From positions 62,001 through 126,000 of the forward strand of contig NZ_FOTK01000001.1 of assembly GCF_900114535.1 (NCBI RefSeq): 64,000 nt of DNA. Reading direction: 5' to 3'. Source of the stretch: Methylobacterium pseudosasicola. Lineage in GTDB: Bacteria > Pseudomonadota > Alphaproteobacteria > Rhizobiales > Beijerinckiaceae. The translations under genes were made by a program, and so were the position numbers. Below the pieces are notes generated by a model. It saw only the letters and a list, made by a program, of their open reading frames with translations. It was not told the origin of the DNA and searched no databases. Within the stretch, counting starts at the first letter, position 1. The number at the start of each line of letters is the position of its first letter. Shown piece after piece: positions 53,283-62,231 of this stretch.

Positions 53283-53614
53283 CGCTGCACAATCTGCGCG
53301 CATCGCAGAAAATTGCAAGACCACCAGGACAGAAAGGCTGTCCTTTTTTGCGACGTCAGAGGGATCGGCGAGGCGTTGTGTCGAAAATGCCGCAGCGGTA
53401 CCGGTGCCTCGGAGAACAGATCTCGTGCGCGATCGACCGACAAAATCGACCCTAAACCCTTGGAAATCCTGATTTCACCGTACCGCATCCGCTGCCGGCC
53501 GACGATTTCACTGCGGCATTTCATAACGGGACGATGAACGGACGAATTCGATAGCCGCTCTAGCTCTCTGGCGAAGTTACTCTTGATCCAAGTGAAGAAA
53601 GCGTGCGTGCGAAT
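53283..53614. other. Gap between candidate small RNA and photolyase gene
   Basis: This stretch carries the small RNA promoter near its left end and should carry the photolyase promoter near its right end. It is somewhat richer in A and T than neighbouring genes. The open frames in it show no family features. Confidence 0.4.
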
Positions 53615-55003
53615 ATGGCGATTCAGGGTGAGCGGATCCGGGTTCTCAACGATGTCGAGCCGCGGGCGGACGGGCGTTACGTCCTGTATCTCCTGCAGCA
53701 GGCTAACCGGGCCCGGTTCAACCCGGCCCTCGAGCTCGCCATCGAGGAGGCGAACCGCCTCGACTTGCCGGTGATCGCCTGTTTCGGCCTGCTCGACGGC
53801 AAGAGCGGATTCCCCGAGGCCAATGCCCGGCACTACGCTTTCCTGCTCCAGGGGCTCGCGGATGCGAAGGCGGGGCTGGAAAAGCGCGGAATCGGCTTCG
53901 TGATGCGCAAGTGCTCGCCCGCGAAGATCGCCATCGACCTCGCTAAGGAAGCGGCCCTGCTGGTGCTCGACCGGGGCTACCTGGCCATTCAGAAGGGCTG
54001 GTACCGGGAGATCACCAAGGCGGTGAAGACCCGGATCGTCCAGGTCGAGGGCGACGTGGTCGTGCCGGTGGAGACCGCCTCGAACAAGCACGAATTCGCC
54101 GCCCGGACGCTCCGGCCGAAGCTGAACCGGCTCTGGGATCCGTTCATCGCCGACCTGCGCCCGCCCAAGCTCAAGCATGCCGCGAAGGACGTGACGCCCA
54201 AGGGCGAGATCGACGTCTCCGATCCCGAGGCGGTGCTCGCCGGCATGAGCCTCGACCGGGTGGTCGGGCCGGTGAAGCGCTTCATCGGCGGCGAGACCGA
54301 GGCTCGCAAGCGACTGAAGGCGTTCCTGAAGGACGGGTTCGAGGGCTACGGCAACGGCCGCAACAGGCCGGAGGCGTCGGCCGCCTCGCACATGAGCCCG
54401 TTCCTGCATTTCGGCCAGATCTCGCCCGTGGAGATCGCCCTGGCGGTGCGGGAGGCCAAGGCCGGCGACGACGACGATCGCGGCGCCTATCTGGAGGAGC
54501 TGATCGTCCGGCGCGAGCTCGCCATGAACCACGTCTTCTACACGGAGGGCTACGACGATTACGACAAGGCCGTGCCGGATTGGGCGCGCAAGACGCTGGC
54601 CGAGCAGGCCGAGGACAAGCGCCCGCACGCATACTCGGAAGAGCAGCTCGCGGCCGGCGAGACCCACGACCTCTACTGGAACGCCGCGATGCGCGAGATG
54701 CGCGAGACCGGCTACATGCACAACCAGCTGCGGATGTACTGGGGCAAGAAGATCCTGGAATGGTCGCCCTCGCCCAAGGAGGGCTTCGCCCGGACGCTCC
54801 GGCTCAACAACCGCTACTTCCTGGACGGGCGCGACCCCAATTCCTTCACCAACGTCGCCTGGGTCTACGGCCTCCACGACCGCCCCTGGCAGCGCCGCCC
54901 GATCTTCGGCACGGTCCGCTACCAGAGCGAGAACTCGCTGAAGAAGTTCGATGCGAAGGGGTATGTGAAGGCGGTGGAGCGGTTGTGCGCGGCAGAGGGG
55001 TGA
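53615..55003 (+). CDS. Class II deoxyribodipyrimidine photolyase
   Basis: A light-driven FAD enzyme that repairs cyclobutane pyrimidine dimers. The 462-residue product from ATG 53615 (MAIQGERIRVLNDVEPRADG) has the class II N-terminal antenna domain (YVLYLLQQANRARFNPALEL, then FLLQGLADAKAGLEKRGIGF) and the FAD-binding helical domain: SHMSPFLHFGQISPVEIALA, VRRELAMNHVFYTEGYDDYD, QLRMYWGKKILEWSP and NNRYFLDGRDPNSFTNVAWV. These blocks separate class II enzymes from class I and cryptochromes. An in-frame GTG lies 12 bases upstream. Confidence 0.93.
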   Translation: MAIQGERIRVLNDVEPRADGRYVLYLLQQANRARFNPALELAIEEANRLDLPVIACFGLLDGKSGFPEANARHYAFLLQGLADAKAGLEKRGIGFVMRKCSPAKIAIDLAKEAALLVLDRGYLAIQKGWYREITKAVKTRIVQVEGDVVVPVETASNKHEFAARTLRPKLNRLWDPFIADLRPPKLKHAAKDVTPKGEIDVSDPEAVLAGMSLDRVVGPVKRFIGGETEARKRLKAFLKDGFEGYGNGRNRPEASAASHMSPFLHFGQISPVEIALAVREAKAGDDDDRGAYLEELIVRRELAMNHVFYTEGYDDYDKAVPDWARKTLAEQAEDKRPHAYSEEQLAAGETHDLYWNAAMREMRETGYMHNQLRMYWGKKILEWSPSPKEGFARTLRLNNRYFLDGRDPNSFTNVAWVYGLHDRPWQRRPIFGTVRYQSENSLKKFDAKGYVKAVERLCAAEG

Positions 55004-55063
55004 GGGGCTACGTCCAGGCAGGTCCTGCTCGAGGCACCGCTGGAAAACGTGTCGCCGAAAAAT

Positions 55064-55111
55064 CGGACACGGATGTCCGCTCCGGCTTGATGTTCGGACA
55101 AGGATGTCCGA
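55064..55111. promoter_or_regulatory. Two operator-like palindromes upstream of hicA
   Basis: CGGACACGGATGTCCG (55064-55079) and CGGACAAGGATGTCCG (55095-55110, extended by T and A at the ends) are two copies of the same inverted repeat, CGGACA-N4-TGTCCG. Their centres are 31 bases apart, about three helical turns, so they lie on one face of the DNA. The second overlaps a possible -35 (TTGATG) and spacer. They are natural binding sites for the HicB DNA-binding domain. Confidence 0.6.
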
Positions 55112-55140
55112 TGCTGCCCCCGTCGAAACGGAGATGGGGC

Positions 55141-55347
55141 ATGAAGCGAGAGGATCTCATCCGGGATCTGCGGCGCTTCGCCAGGAAGAACGGACTCGCC
55201 TTCGACCTGCTGAAGGATAAGGGAAAGGAGTCGCACTACACGGTCAAGGTCGGCGACAGGACCACCACTGTGCAGAGCGGCGAGCTCAAGCCTCTCTGGT
55301 TCAAGCGGATCCTGAAGCAGCTGGAGATCGACCCCGATGCCTTCTAG
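55141..55347 (+). CDS. hicA: HicA-like type II toxin (mRNA interferase)
   Basis: A 68-residue basic protein from ATG 55141, with GGAG 9 bases upstream. The double-stranded RNA-binding-like fold is visible: MKREDLIRDLRRFARKNGLA, the catalytic histidine in GKESHYTVKVGDRTTTV, and LKPLWFKRILKQLEIDPDAF. HicA cleaves mRNA and is neutralised by HicB. The gene lies just behind the paired palindromes and 54 bases before hicB, the usual toxin-first order. The start is well supported by its length. Confidence 0.88.
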   Translation: MKREDLIRDLRRFARKNGLAFDLLKDKGKESHYTVKVGDRTTTVQSGELKPLWFKRILKQLEIDPDAF

Positions 55348-55401
55348 GCACGCGTGTCGCCCCGTCTCACTTCGGCCCCTCGCACGGACGGAGGTCCGAC
55401 C

Positions 55402-55845
55402 ATGGATTTTCATTGGACTTACGCGGTCGCGCTCAAGCGCGAGGAGGACGGCTCGGTCGGGGCCTATGCGGCGGCGATGCCCGACGCCGTCGCGTTCGGC
55501 GCCGACGAGGCCGAGGCGCTCGCCGAGATGGTGCAGGCCCTGGACGCGGCGGTGCGGGGGCGAATCCAATTCGGCATGGATCTGGAGCCGCCCCCGGCGG
55601 CTGTCGCCGCGGCCGAGGCGTTGCACCGGATCACCCTCGCTCCGGCACTCGCCGCCAAGGCGACGATCTATGTGCTGTGGCGCAACTCGGGCCTGTCCAA
55701 GGTCGCCCTGGCGAAGTTGCTCGATGTCGACGAGCGGGAGGCGCGGCGCGTCCTCGATCCCGATCACCCGACCGGCCTCGACCGGCTGGCCGCCGCCGCG
55801 GTCGTGTTCGGGCATCGGCTGACGGTCGGCGCCGTGCCGGCGTAG
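55402..55845 (+). CDS. hicB: HicB-like antitoxin with C-terminal DNA-binding domain
   Basis: A 147-residue antitoxin. Residues about 1-60 form the HicB degraded RNase H-like fold (WTYAVALKREEDGSVGAYAA, then PDAVAFGADEAEALAEMVQA then LDAAV). The C-terminal third is a helix-turn-helix (LWRNSGLSKVALAKLLDVDE, then REARRVLDPDHP), so it should bind the palindromes upstream and repress the operon. GGAGG lies shortly upstream of ATG 55402. The linker with two prolines (EPPPAAV) separates the two domains. Confidence 0.88.
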   Translation: MDFHWTYAVALKREEDGSVGAYAAAMPDAVAFGADEAEALAEMVQALDAAVRGRIQFGMDLEPPPAAVAAAEALHRITLAPALAAKATIYVLWRNSGLSKVALAKLLDVDEREARRVLDPDHPTGLDRLAAAAVVFGHRLTVGAVPA

Positions 55846-55926
55846 CGGCGTGGAGAGAGGGGCGCCCCATTCCCCGCAAGCCACGCTATACCGCATGTTC
55901 CGGCTGTGCGGACGAAGTGCTCTTTC

Positions 55927-57309
55927 ATGACCGAGATGCGGGACGCAGCGACGACGATCGAGCCCAATGCCGCCGGCCCGAAACGGTCCCGCTACCGCCG
56001 CTCGATCACGCGGCTGCGCTCGGCCTCGCTCGAGGCCTATCCGCTCTGGCGGGGGCGGTTGCTGTTCCTGGCGGGGGGCATCTGCGTCGGGTTGGCCGCG
56101 GTGCTGATGGCCAAGGGCGCCGATCTCGCGCAGGACGGGTTCCGGCGGCTCACCGCGCCCTCGCCGCTGATCGCCCTGGTGCTCACCCCCGCGGGCTTCG
56201 CGCTCGCCGCCCTGCTCGCCCGGACGGTATTCCCGAATTCGCAAGGGTCCGGCATCCCGCAGGTGATCGCCGCCCGGCATGCCCGGGATGCGCGCTTCCG
56301 GTTCTCGCTGATCTCGCCCCGGGTCGCCTGCGGCAAGGTGCTGGTGCTGTTCCTCGGCCTGCTCTGCGGGGCCTCGGCCGGGCGCGAGGGGCCGACCGTG
56401 CAGGTCGGCGCCGCGATCATGGCCGCCTTCGGCCGCCTGACGCCGGACCGTCTGCCGGGGCTGCTGCTCGCGGGCGGCGCGGCCGGGGTCGCGGCGGCGT
56501 TCAACACCCCGCTCGCCGGGATCGTGTTCGGCATCGAGGAGCTGGGCCGGGCCTACGAGGCGCGCTCGTCGGGTCTGATCGTCGCCGGGATCGTGGCCGC
56601 GGGCCTCACCTCCCTCTGGTTGCTCGGCAACTACACCTATTTCGGCACCAGCCAGGCAGAGCTGCCGCTGGCCGCCGGCTGGATCGTGCCGCTGCTCGCC
56701 GGCTTGGGCGGCTTCGCCGGCGGGCTGTTCAGCCGCTTGGTGATCCTGTTCGCCCGGGGCCTGCCGGGGGCGGCCGGCCGGCTGATCGGGGCGCGGCCGG
56801 TGGTGTTCGCAGCCTTGTGCGGCCTATGCGTCGCCCTGTGCGGGCTCGCCTCCCATGGCACCGCCTACGGCACCGGCTACGAGGAGGCCCGGGCGATCCT
56901 GCACGGCGACACGACCGCCGGCTGGACCTACGCGCCGCTGAAATTCGCCGCCACGGTGCTCAGCTCGATCAGCGGCATCCCGGGGGGCCTGTTCGCGCCG
57001 TCGCTCGCGGTGGGCGCCGGGATCGGCGGGACGGTGCATAGCGTCCTGCCGGACATGCCGGTGGGCGCCCTCGTGCTGATCGGGATGGTCGCCTACCTCA
57101 CCGGCGTGCTCCAGGCGCCGATCACCAGCTTCGTCATCGTCACCGAGATGACCCAGAACCACACGATGATGATCCCGCTGATGATCGCGGCGCTGATCGC
57201 CGACGCGGCCTCCAAGGCGGTCTGCCGCGGTGGCCTCTACCACACGCTCGCCGAGCTGATGCTGGAACGCGCCGACATTCCGGCACAGCCGGTGACCAAG
57301 ACGGCGTAA
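55927..57309 (+). CDS. CLC family chloride channel/antiporter
   Basis: A 460-residue inner-membrane protein from ATG 55927 ([15 protein letters not shown]); ATG 55906 is possible. The CLC ion-path motifs are present: [18 protein letters not shown] (GSGIP), [20 protein letters not shown] with the gating glutamate, and [17 protein letters not shown]. About ten to twelve membrane helices are visible. A conserved Glu occurs in [12 protein letters not shown], where exchangers carry the proton glutamate, so it may be a chloride/proton exchanger. It has no CBS domain. It stands alone, after hicB. Confidence 0.92.
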   Translation: MTEMRDAATTIEPNAAGPKRSRYRRSITRLRSASLEAYPLWRGRLLFLAGGICVGLAAVLMAKGADLAQDGFRRLTAPSPLIALVLTPAGFALAALLARTVFPNSQGSGIPQVIAARHARDARFRFSLISPRVACGKVLVLFLGLLCGASAGREGPTVQVGAAIMAAFGRLTPDRLPGLLLAGGAAGVAAAFNTPLAGIVFGIEELGRAYEARSSGLIVAGIVAAGLTSLWLLGNYTYFGTSQAELPLAAGWIVPLLAGLGGFAGGLFSRLVILFARGLPGAAGRLIGARPVVFAALCGLCVALCGLASHGTAYGTGYEEARAILHGDTTAGWTYAPLKFAATVLSSISGIPGGLFAPSLAVGAGIGGTVHSVLPDMPVGALVLIGMVAYLTGVLQAPITSFVIVTEMTQNHTMMIPLMIAALIADAASKAVCRGGLYHTLAELMLERADIPAQPVTKTA

Positions 57310-57319
57310 GAATAAAAGG

Positions 57320-57331
57320 CTGTTGCAACAG
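57320..57331. promoter_or_regulatory. Perfect 12-base palindrome before the DUF1328 gene
   Basis: CTGTTGCAACAG is a perfect palindrome about 86 bases upstream of the DUF1328 start and 10 bases after the CLC stop. A second dyad, CGCCCA-TGCCT-TGGGCG, lies at about 57384-57400. Either may be a binding site; neither is assigned. Confidence 0.25.
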
Positions 57332-57416
57332 GTTGGTCGCGGAACGGTCTCGCTTGCGGCCGGTTGAGGGATCGATTGTTGTTCGCCCATGCCTTGGGCG
57401 CTTCCGGAGTGACGCG

Positions 57417-57596
57417 ATGACCTTGCTGAAATGGGCCCTCATCTGCTTCGTGATCTCGCTGATCGCGGGCGGCCTCGGCTTCACCGGCATCGCCTCGGGC
57501 GCGGGCTCGCTGGCGCGCATCCTGTTCGGCCTGTTCCTGCTGGTCGCCATCGTGATCGTGGTCATCGCCTTCGCGGTCGGGCAGGCGGTGTTCTGA
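57417..57596 (+). CDS. DUF1328 (YtjA family) small membrane protein
   Basis: A 59-residue inner-membrane protein with two transmembrane helices. It follows the family pattern [20 protein letters not shown], then [20 protein letters not shown], then AVGQAVF. Members are widespread, often stress-induced and of unknown function. TCCGGAGTGAC before ATG 57417 is a good ribosome site. It ends 5 bases before the SDR gene and is probably co-transcribed with it. Confidence 0.92.
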   Translation: MTLLKWALICFVISLIAGGLGFTGIASGAGSLARILFGLFLLVAIVIVVIAFAVGQAVF

Positions 57597-57601
57597 GCCG
57601 C

Positions 57602-58468
57602 ATGGCGGACGCGATGCGGAACAGGGTCTGCCTCGTCACCGGGGCGACCAACGGCATCGGCTACGAGACCGCCCTGGGGCTCGCGCGCAAGGGCGCGCGG
57701 GTCGCCATCGTCGGCCGCGATCCCGGGAAGACGCGGGCCTCGGCCGAGCGGATCCGCGCCGCCGTGCCGGGCGCCGTGGTGGATCCGCATGTCGCGGACC
57801 TGTCGGCGCAGGCCGAGATCCGCCGGCTCGCCGCGTCCCTGCGCGAGACCTATCCCCACTTCGACGTCCTGGTGAACAATGCCGGGGCGATCTTCGACCG
57901 GCGGGAGCTCACGGTCGACGGCATCGAGCGCACCTGGGCCCTCGATCATCTCGGCTACGTGCTGCTGACGCTGGAACTCCTCGACACCTTGAAAGCCTCG
58001 GCGGCGGCTGGCGCCAAGCCGCGGATCGTCAACGTCGCCTCGGCGGCGCATTACCGGGGCCATATCGACTTCGCCGACATCGAGGGCGCCCGGCGCTACG
58101 GCGCGATGCGGGCCTATGCCCAGGCCAAGCTCGGCAACGTGCTGTTCACCTATGCACTTGCCCGGCGGGTGAAGGCCGACGGCATCACGGTCAACGCCCT
58201 GCATCCGGGGGTGATCAACACGGGCTTCGCCAAGAACACCGGCGGCCTGTTCGGCACCGCCTGGTCGCTGATGCGCCCCTTCCTGACTCGGCCCGACAAG
58301 GGCGCCGAGACCTCGCTCCACGTGGCGACCGCCCCCGAGCTCGACGGTGTCACCGGCCGCTATTTTTCGCATTCCCGGCCGAAGCAATCCTCCGCCGAGA
58401 GCCGCGATGAATCCGTGCAGGAGCGGGTCTGGGCGCTGAGCCTCGCGCAGGTGGGACTGGGCGGCTAG
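57602..58468 (+). CDS. Short-chain dehydrogenase/reductase (retinol-dehydrogenase-like)
   Basis: A 288-residue classical SDR. The cofactor motif is VCLVTGATNGIGYETALGLA (TGxxxGxG), followed by VLVNNAGAIFDRR, the serine in PRIVNVASAAHYRGHI, and the catalytic YAQAKLGN (YxxxK). HPGVINTGFAKNTGGLFG and PDKGAETSLHVATAPELDGV resemble the RDH11/WWOX-like branch that often acts on lipophilic aldehydes or ketones. The true substrate is unknown. It directly follows the DUF1328 gene. Confidence 0.9.
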   Translation: MADAMRNRVCLVTGATNGIGYETALGLARKGARVAIVGRDPGKTRASAERIRAAVPGAVVDPHVADLSAQAEIRRLAASLRETYPHFDVLVNNAGAIFDRRELTVDGIERTWALDHLGYVLLTLELLDTLKASAAAGAKPRIVNVASAAHYRGHIDFADIEGARRYGAMRAYAQAKLGNVLFTYALARRVKADGITVNALHPGVINTGFAKNTGGLFGTAWSLMRPFLTRPDKGAETSLHVATAPELDGVTGRYFSHSRPKQSSAESRDESVQERVWALSLAQVGLGG

Positions 58469-58486
58469 GCGGGTTTTGGAAGGTCG

Positions 58487-58678
58487 TTACGCACCCCACA
58501 GGGTGTCGCGTTCTTCCTGGCTCAGCGGCGACTGCGGATTTCCTGCCGCCTTCGCGACGGCCCACCGTCGGAGGGCGGCTACGCGCTCAGCGAGGGATCC
58601 GGTGGATCTGCCTGTGACGCTGCGCATGGAGCTCTGATCCCCTATCGGTGATGGGCGCTGCTTCGTGTGCACAAGCAT
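58487..58678 (-). CDS. Small hypothetical protein
   Basis: A possible 63-residue protein from ATG 58678; the better-looking part is the C-terminal half, LAERVAALRRWAVAKAAGNP then QSPLSQEERDTLWGA, which has a helix-rich, protein-like composition. The N-terminal half is serine- and arginine-rich, and a later ATG at 58627 (MRSVTGRSTG) may be the real start. I do not recognise it. It converges with the SDR gene. Confidence is modest because of its size. Confidence 0.45.
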   Translation of the reverse strand: MLVHTKQRPSPIGDQSSMRSVTGRSTGSLAERVAALRRWAVAKAAGNPQSPLSQEERDTLWGA

Positions 58679-59029
58679 TTGTACAGTCAAAACTCCCATC
58701 CGCACTCTGATCCTGAGGCGATGCAGCAAAGCGGAGGCCGCGAAGGAGCCCTTCAGCCGGCCACGCGATGCGTGGGATCCGCCTTCGAAGACCGATGACG
58801 CAGACGTCTCGGAATGTTTGTCGCAGTCACGTCAAAGATCGTCATTTTGCCAGCGCAGCGAGCAGCCCAAGGCGGCGCACGATATCAAGCCCTTGGCGTG
58901 TCTCTGATGGTCAGAATCGACGTTCGGTACATATCGCGAGGGCGGGTTGCTTGCGACCCGACAACGCCATCGGAACGGCACAACCGCATCCTCGAAAGCG
59001 GTCGCTCGAACCCTTGGGATCGCGCCCTT
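58679..59029. other. Lower-GC gap with decayed repeat
   Basis: A decayed copy of the family D inner repeat lies at about 58738-58795 (CGAAGGAGCCCTTCAG and CGCCTTCGAAG). The rest, to 59029, is less GC-rich than the flanking genes and has no convincing coding frame. It marks the left end of a small accessory patch. Confidence 0.45.
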
Positions 59030-59959
59030 CTACTCTCCTGATGCCGAGTTGCTTGAACGGCGCGCGTTTTGCTCGATCGCATCGGCGATGGCCCGGTACA
59101 AGGATGGCGGCAGATCATGCCCCATCCCGGGGATCATCATCATCTTCGCATCCGGGATCGAGGCCGCGGTGTCCTCGCCGCAGGCAGGCAGGAAGAGAGG
59201 ATCGTCCGTTCCGTGAATGACCAGTGTCGGCGCCGTGATCGCGGCGAGCCGTGACCGGCGGTCGCCAGCCACCCCAACCGCTGCGAGCTGGCGCCCGAAC
59301 CCACCCGACGCACGGCCTCGCCGAACCTCCTCCCAGAGGAGCGCACGGCAGGCCTCCTCGTCGAAGGGATGACCGGTGCCCGCGATGCGCCGCGCGAAGG
59401 CGACGCCGTGATCGAGGAAACCTGCCTCGTCCGAGACGGGATCGGGGGCGGGACGCATCATCATCGTCATGGCGTCGGGTTCGGCCGACGGCATGACCGG
59501 ATTGCCCGTGGCCGACATGATCGAGGTGAGCGAGAGAACGCGGGACGGGTGCTCGCTCGCCAGGATCTGGGCGATCATGCCGCCCATCGAGCGGCCGACG
59601 ATGTGGGCTCGGCGGATGGACAGGGCATCGAGCAGGCCGAGCGCGTCCGAGGCCATGTCGTCGAGCGTATAGGCGAGTTCCGGCCGCCGTCCTTCGGCGA
59701 GCGCCGAGACCAAGGTCGCAAAGTCCATTGCGCCGTGCTCAGTGAAGTGGGTCGAGCGTCCTGTATCCCGGTTATCGAACCGCACGACACGATAGCCGCG
59801 CGTCACCAGTTCACGGCAGAAGGGAGCGGTCCAGCGGATCATCTGCGTACCGAGCCCAGCGATCAGGAGGATCGTCTCAGCCGCCTCGTCACCGAAGCTA
59901 TCATAGGCCAGGGTGATGCCGTTGGCCGCCAGATGGGCAGACCTGAGCTCCGGGCTCAT
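59030..59959 (-). CDS. Alpha/beta hydrolase
   Basis: A 309-residue cytoplasmic alpha/beta-hydrolase from ATG 59959 (MSPELRSAHLAANGITLAYD). The nucleophile elbow is GRSMGGMIAQ, the Asp is in IHGTDDPLFLPACGED and the His in IPGMGHDLPPSLYRA. An oxyanion-hole type GLGTQ lies near residue 45. It resembles esterase/3-oxoadipate enol-lactonase-like proteins, but the substrate is unknown. Its start overlaps the stop of the GIY-YIG gene by 4 bases (ATGA), so the two are co-translated. Confidence 0.88.
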   Translation of the reverse strand: MSPELRSAHLAANGITLAYDSFGDEAAETILLIAGLGTQMIRWTAPFCRELVTRGYRVVRFDNRDTGRSTHFTEHGAMDFATLVSALAEGRRPELAYTLDDMASDALGLLDALSIRRAHIVGRSMGGMIAQILASEHPSRVLSLTSIMSATGNPVMPSAEPDAMTMMMRPAPDPVSDEAGFLDHGVAFARRIAGTGHPFDEEACRALLWEEVRRGRASGGFGRQLAAVGVAGDRRSRLAAITAPTLVIHGTDDPLFLPACGEDTAASIPDAKMMMIPGMGHDLPPSLYRAIADAIEQNARRSSNSASGE

Positions 59960-60291
59960 ATCCGGACGGCCCGGAGCTGCTCCGCCCACTGGATGAGGCG
60001 CTCCCTCATCACCCGGTCGCGGACGTACCCGATCTCTTCAGCGTCCAACCGCTCGACGATCTCGAAGCTGAACGCCTCCGCTCCATGCGCATTCCACGTG
60101 CTCTGGAGCGACCGGTGCGTGTTCGTGCCCTGCCGGAGGGTGAACCAGAGGCGGTTCTGGATCTTGGAGAGGTCGGGCGCGCCGCCGACCCAAACCTCAC
60201 CGGACGCCACGCAGCGGACGGCGTAGATGCCACCTTCGACCGTCCGCTCCTTGTAGGCGTTCAAGGCCGCCTTTCGGTCTTCCGTTCTCAT
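59956..60291 (-). CDS. GIY-YIG nuclease family protein
   Basis: A 111-residue stand-alone GIY-YIG domain protein from ATG 60291 (MRTEDRKAALNAYKERTVEG). The signature is GGIYAVRCVASGEVWVGGAP (GIY and a VWVG in place of YIG), with the arginine in IQNRLWFTLRQG and an AFSFEIVERL strand. Catalytic Glu and Tyr positions fit only loosely, so activity is uncertain. It heads a two-gene operon with the alpha/beta hydrolase, which suggests a non-nuclease or regulatory role. It is divergent from DUF2239. Confidence 0.85.
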   Translation of the reverse strand: MRTEDRKAALNAYKERTVEGGIYAVRCVASGEVWVGGAPDLSKIQNRLWFTLRQGTNTHRSLQSTWNAHGAEAFSFEIVERLDAEEIGYVRDRVMRERLIQWAEQLRAVRI

Positions 60292-60387
60292 CGCGTGCCC
60301 TCGCAGATTGACCGCGACGCTATCGAAGGCATCATGCTGACGCAATATCACCCGGGTAAAATTGACGGTGCCATGCCAGAAGACCCT

Positions 60388-60978
60388 ATGAGGACGGTCA
60401 CCGCGTTTGTGGGCGTGCGGCGGCTCGCCAGCGGTCCCTTGAACGACGTGGCCCTCGCCGCGAAAGAGCGGGCGGCGGAAGAAGGCGATCCGATCTTGAT
60501 CTTCGACGATAGGTCGGGTGCCGTCATCGACCTCGATCTGCGTGGAACCGAGGCGGATATCACCGCACGGTTCGCCGAACTCGCGACTGCAGGAGACGCC
60601 ACCAGCACCGTCGAGAGCCGACCGGATCCCGATGGTGCTCCAAGGAGCCGGGGTCGCCCGAAGCTCGGGGTCATCGCTCGCGAGGTGACGCTGCTTCCCC
60701 GTCAGTGGGAGTGGCTTGCATCCCAGCCAGGAGGGGCATCGCAAGCGTTGCGGCGCCTCGTTGACGAAGCGCGGCGGGCAGATGGCGGGCAGACCCGGAT
60801 GAAGGCAGCGAGAGAGGCCTCCTACCGCTTCCTTTCGGCGTTGGCTGGGGATCTACCTGGGTTTGAGGACGTGATCCGAGCGCTCTTCGCCGGGGATGCC
60901 GACAGCTTTGCAGACCGCATGGCAGAATGGCCACCGGACATCCGAGACCATGCGCTGAAGCTCGCAGCTCTCACCTGA
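60388..60978 (+). CDS. DUF2239 family protein
   Basis: A 196-residue cytoplasmic protein. TAFVGVRRLASGPLNDVALA, then ILIFDDRSGAVIDLDLRGTE, then RGRPKLGVIAREVTLLPRQW and EWLASQPGGASQALRRLVDE match DUF2239 over nearly the full length. Function is unknown; the RGRPKLGV segment is AT-hook-like and, with the following helices, suggests DNA or nucleic acid binding. ATG 60388 is chosen; ATG 60373 is 15 bases upstream. It is divergent from the GIY-YIG gene. Confidence 0.88.
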   Translation: MRTVTAFVGVRRLASGPLNDVALAAKERAAEEGDPILIFDDRSGAVIDLDLRGTEADITARFAELATAGDATSTVESRPDPDGAPRSRGRPKLGVIAREVTLLPRQWEWLASQPGGASQALRRLVDEARRADGGQTRMKAAREASYRFLSALAGDLPGFEDVIRALFAGDADSFADRMAEWPPDIRDHALKLAALT

Positions 60979-61157
60979 GCCAACGACGTGCCGCGGATAG
61001 CTGAGGTCCGCCCCGAGCAACGTCAGCTTTTCAGGATCCCCATCAGAAAGCCGACATTCCGAAAACCTACCCTAAGCAGACGGAACCAAGCGGCCTGTTT
61101 CGATCACGTTGTTGCTTCGCTGCGCTCGCAATGACGATGGGCGCGAGCAACCCCTCC

Positions 61158-62117
61158 TCACGCCGCCGCCCGCACCGCGTGGTCGGCCTGGGTCTGGATC
61201 TCGATGAACACCCGCGTCACCTCCGGGTTGCGCTGCTTCAGCGCCCGGTCGAGCCGCGTCACCAGGCTCTCGACCTCGCCGGCGCTGAGGTCGTCGGCCA
61301 TGTCGATGCTGAGATTCACCAGGATGTCGGTGGGGCCGAGATGCTGGGTCAGGACCTCGTTGAGGTGGAGCACGCCGGGCTCGGCGCGCACCAGCTCGGA
61401 GATCGCCGCCACCACGGCCGGGTCGGCCGCCTCGCCGATCAGCAGGCCGTGGGTCTCGATCATCAGGAACACCGCCATGCCGACCAGCACGAAGCCGATG
61501 CCCACCGAGGCCCAGCCGTCGAGGCTCGGCTTATCCAGCCAGTAGGCCAGGACGACGCCCGCAAACGCGATCAGCAGGCCGATCAGCGCCGCGGTGTCCT
61601 CGGCCAGGATCGTGAACAGGGTCGGATCCTTGCTGCGCCGGATCGCCCGCATCGCCGAGCTCTTGCCCTTCTCGGCCCAGAACTGGCGCATCGCCACGAT
61701 CCAGGACACGCCCTCGGCCGCGATGGCGAAGCCCAGGATCGCGACGTTCACCCAGATCCCCGGCACCGTGTAGCCGAACAGGTGGGCGTCCGCGTCCGGC
61801 GAGGGGTGGCGGACCCGCTCGATGCCCTCGTAGACCGCGAACAGGCCGCCGCCTAAAAAGATCATCAGCGCGACCACGAAGGCGTAGAAGTAGATCTCGC
61901 GCCCGTAGCCGAACGGGTGGCGGGTATCGGCCGGCTTCTTCGCCCGCTTCATCCCCAGCAGCAGCAGCACCTGGTTGGCGGTGTCCACCACCGAGTGCAC
62001 GCCCTCGGCGAGCATCGCGGTCGAGCCGGTCAGCGCCCCGCCGACGAACTTCGCCGCCGCGATGGCGAGGTTCGCCCCCGCCGCCGCGTAGATCGCCCCC
62101 GTGCTCTCGTGCGCCAT
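61158..62117 (-). CDS. Cation diffusion facilitator family transporter
   Basis: A 319-residue inner-membrane metal efflux protein from ATG 62117 (MAHESTGAIYAAAGANLAIA). The CDF membrane domain has the metal-site pattern EGVHSVVDTANQVLLLLG (HxxxD) and later DTAALIGLLIAFAG (DxxxL). The cytoplasmic domain from about residue 205 reads ILVNLSIDMADDLSAGEVES. The two metal-site motifs make zinc or cobalt/iron export likely. It has six transmembrane segments. The frame extends upstream over the HIT gene but lacks a plausible start there. Confidence 0.92.
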   Translation of the reverse strand: MAHESTGAIYAAAGANLAIAAAKFVGGALTGSTAMLAEGVHSVVDTANQVLLLLGMKRAKKPADTRHPFGYGREIYFYAFVVALMIFLGGGLFAVYEGIERVRHPSPDADAHLFGYTVPGIWVNVAILGFAIAAEGVSWIVAMRQFWAEKGKSSAMRAIRRSKDPTLFTILAEDTAALIGLLIAFAGVVLAYWLDKPSLDGWASVGIGFVLVGMAVFLMIETHGLLIGEAADPAVVAAISELVRAEPGVLHLNEVLTQHLGPTDILVNLSIDMADDLSAGEVESLVTRLDRALKQRNPEVTRVFIEIQTQADHAVRAAA

Positions 62118-62231
62118 CCCGGCCTCCCTGCTTGCCGCGACCCAAGCGCTCCTGTGCGGCGCCGGTTCCCGTGTGGACGCGCGCATGTGCCCTGTGCAAG
62201 CTGAGATCAGTCCGGAAGGCTCGGAGGAAAC

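Noticed and set aside
58970..59010. A tRNA-like T-arm (GGTTCGAGCGACC on the minus strand)
   Set aside because: No acceptor, D-arm or anticodon stem surrounds it, so it is a chance match.
61090..61145. CTTCGCTGCGCTCGCAATGACG as a possible gene end or RNA
   Set aside because: It is a common short alphaproteobacterial intergenic repeat motif and occurs here without a second arm or a gene.
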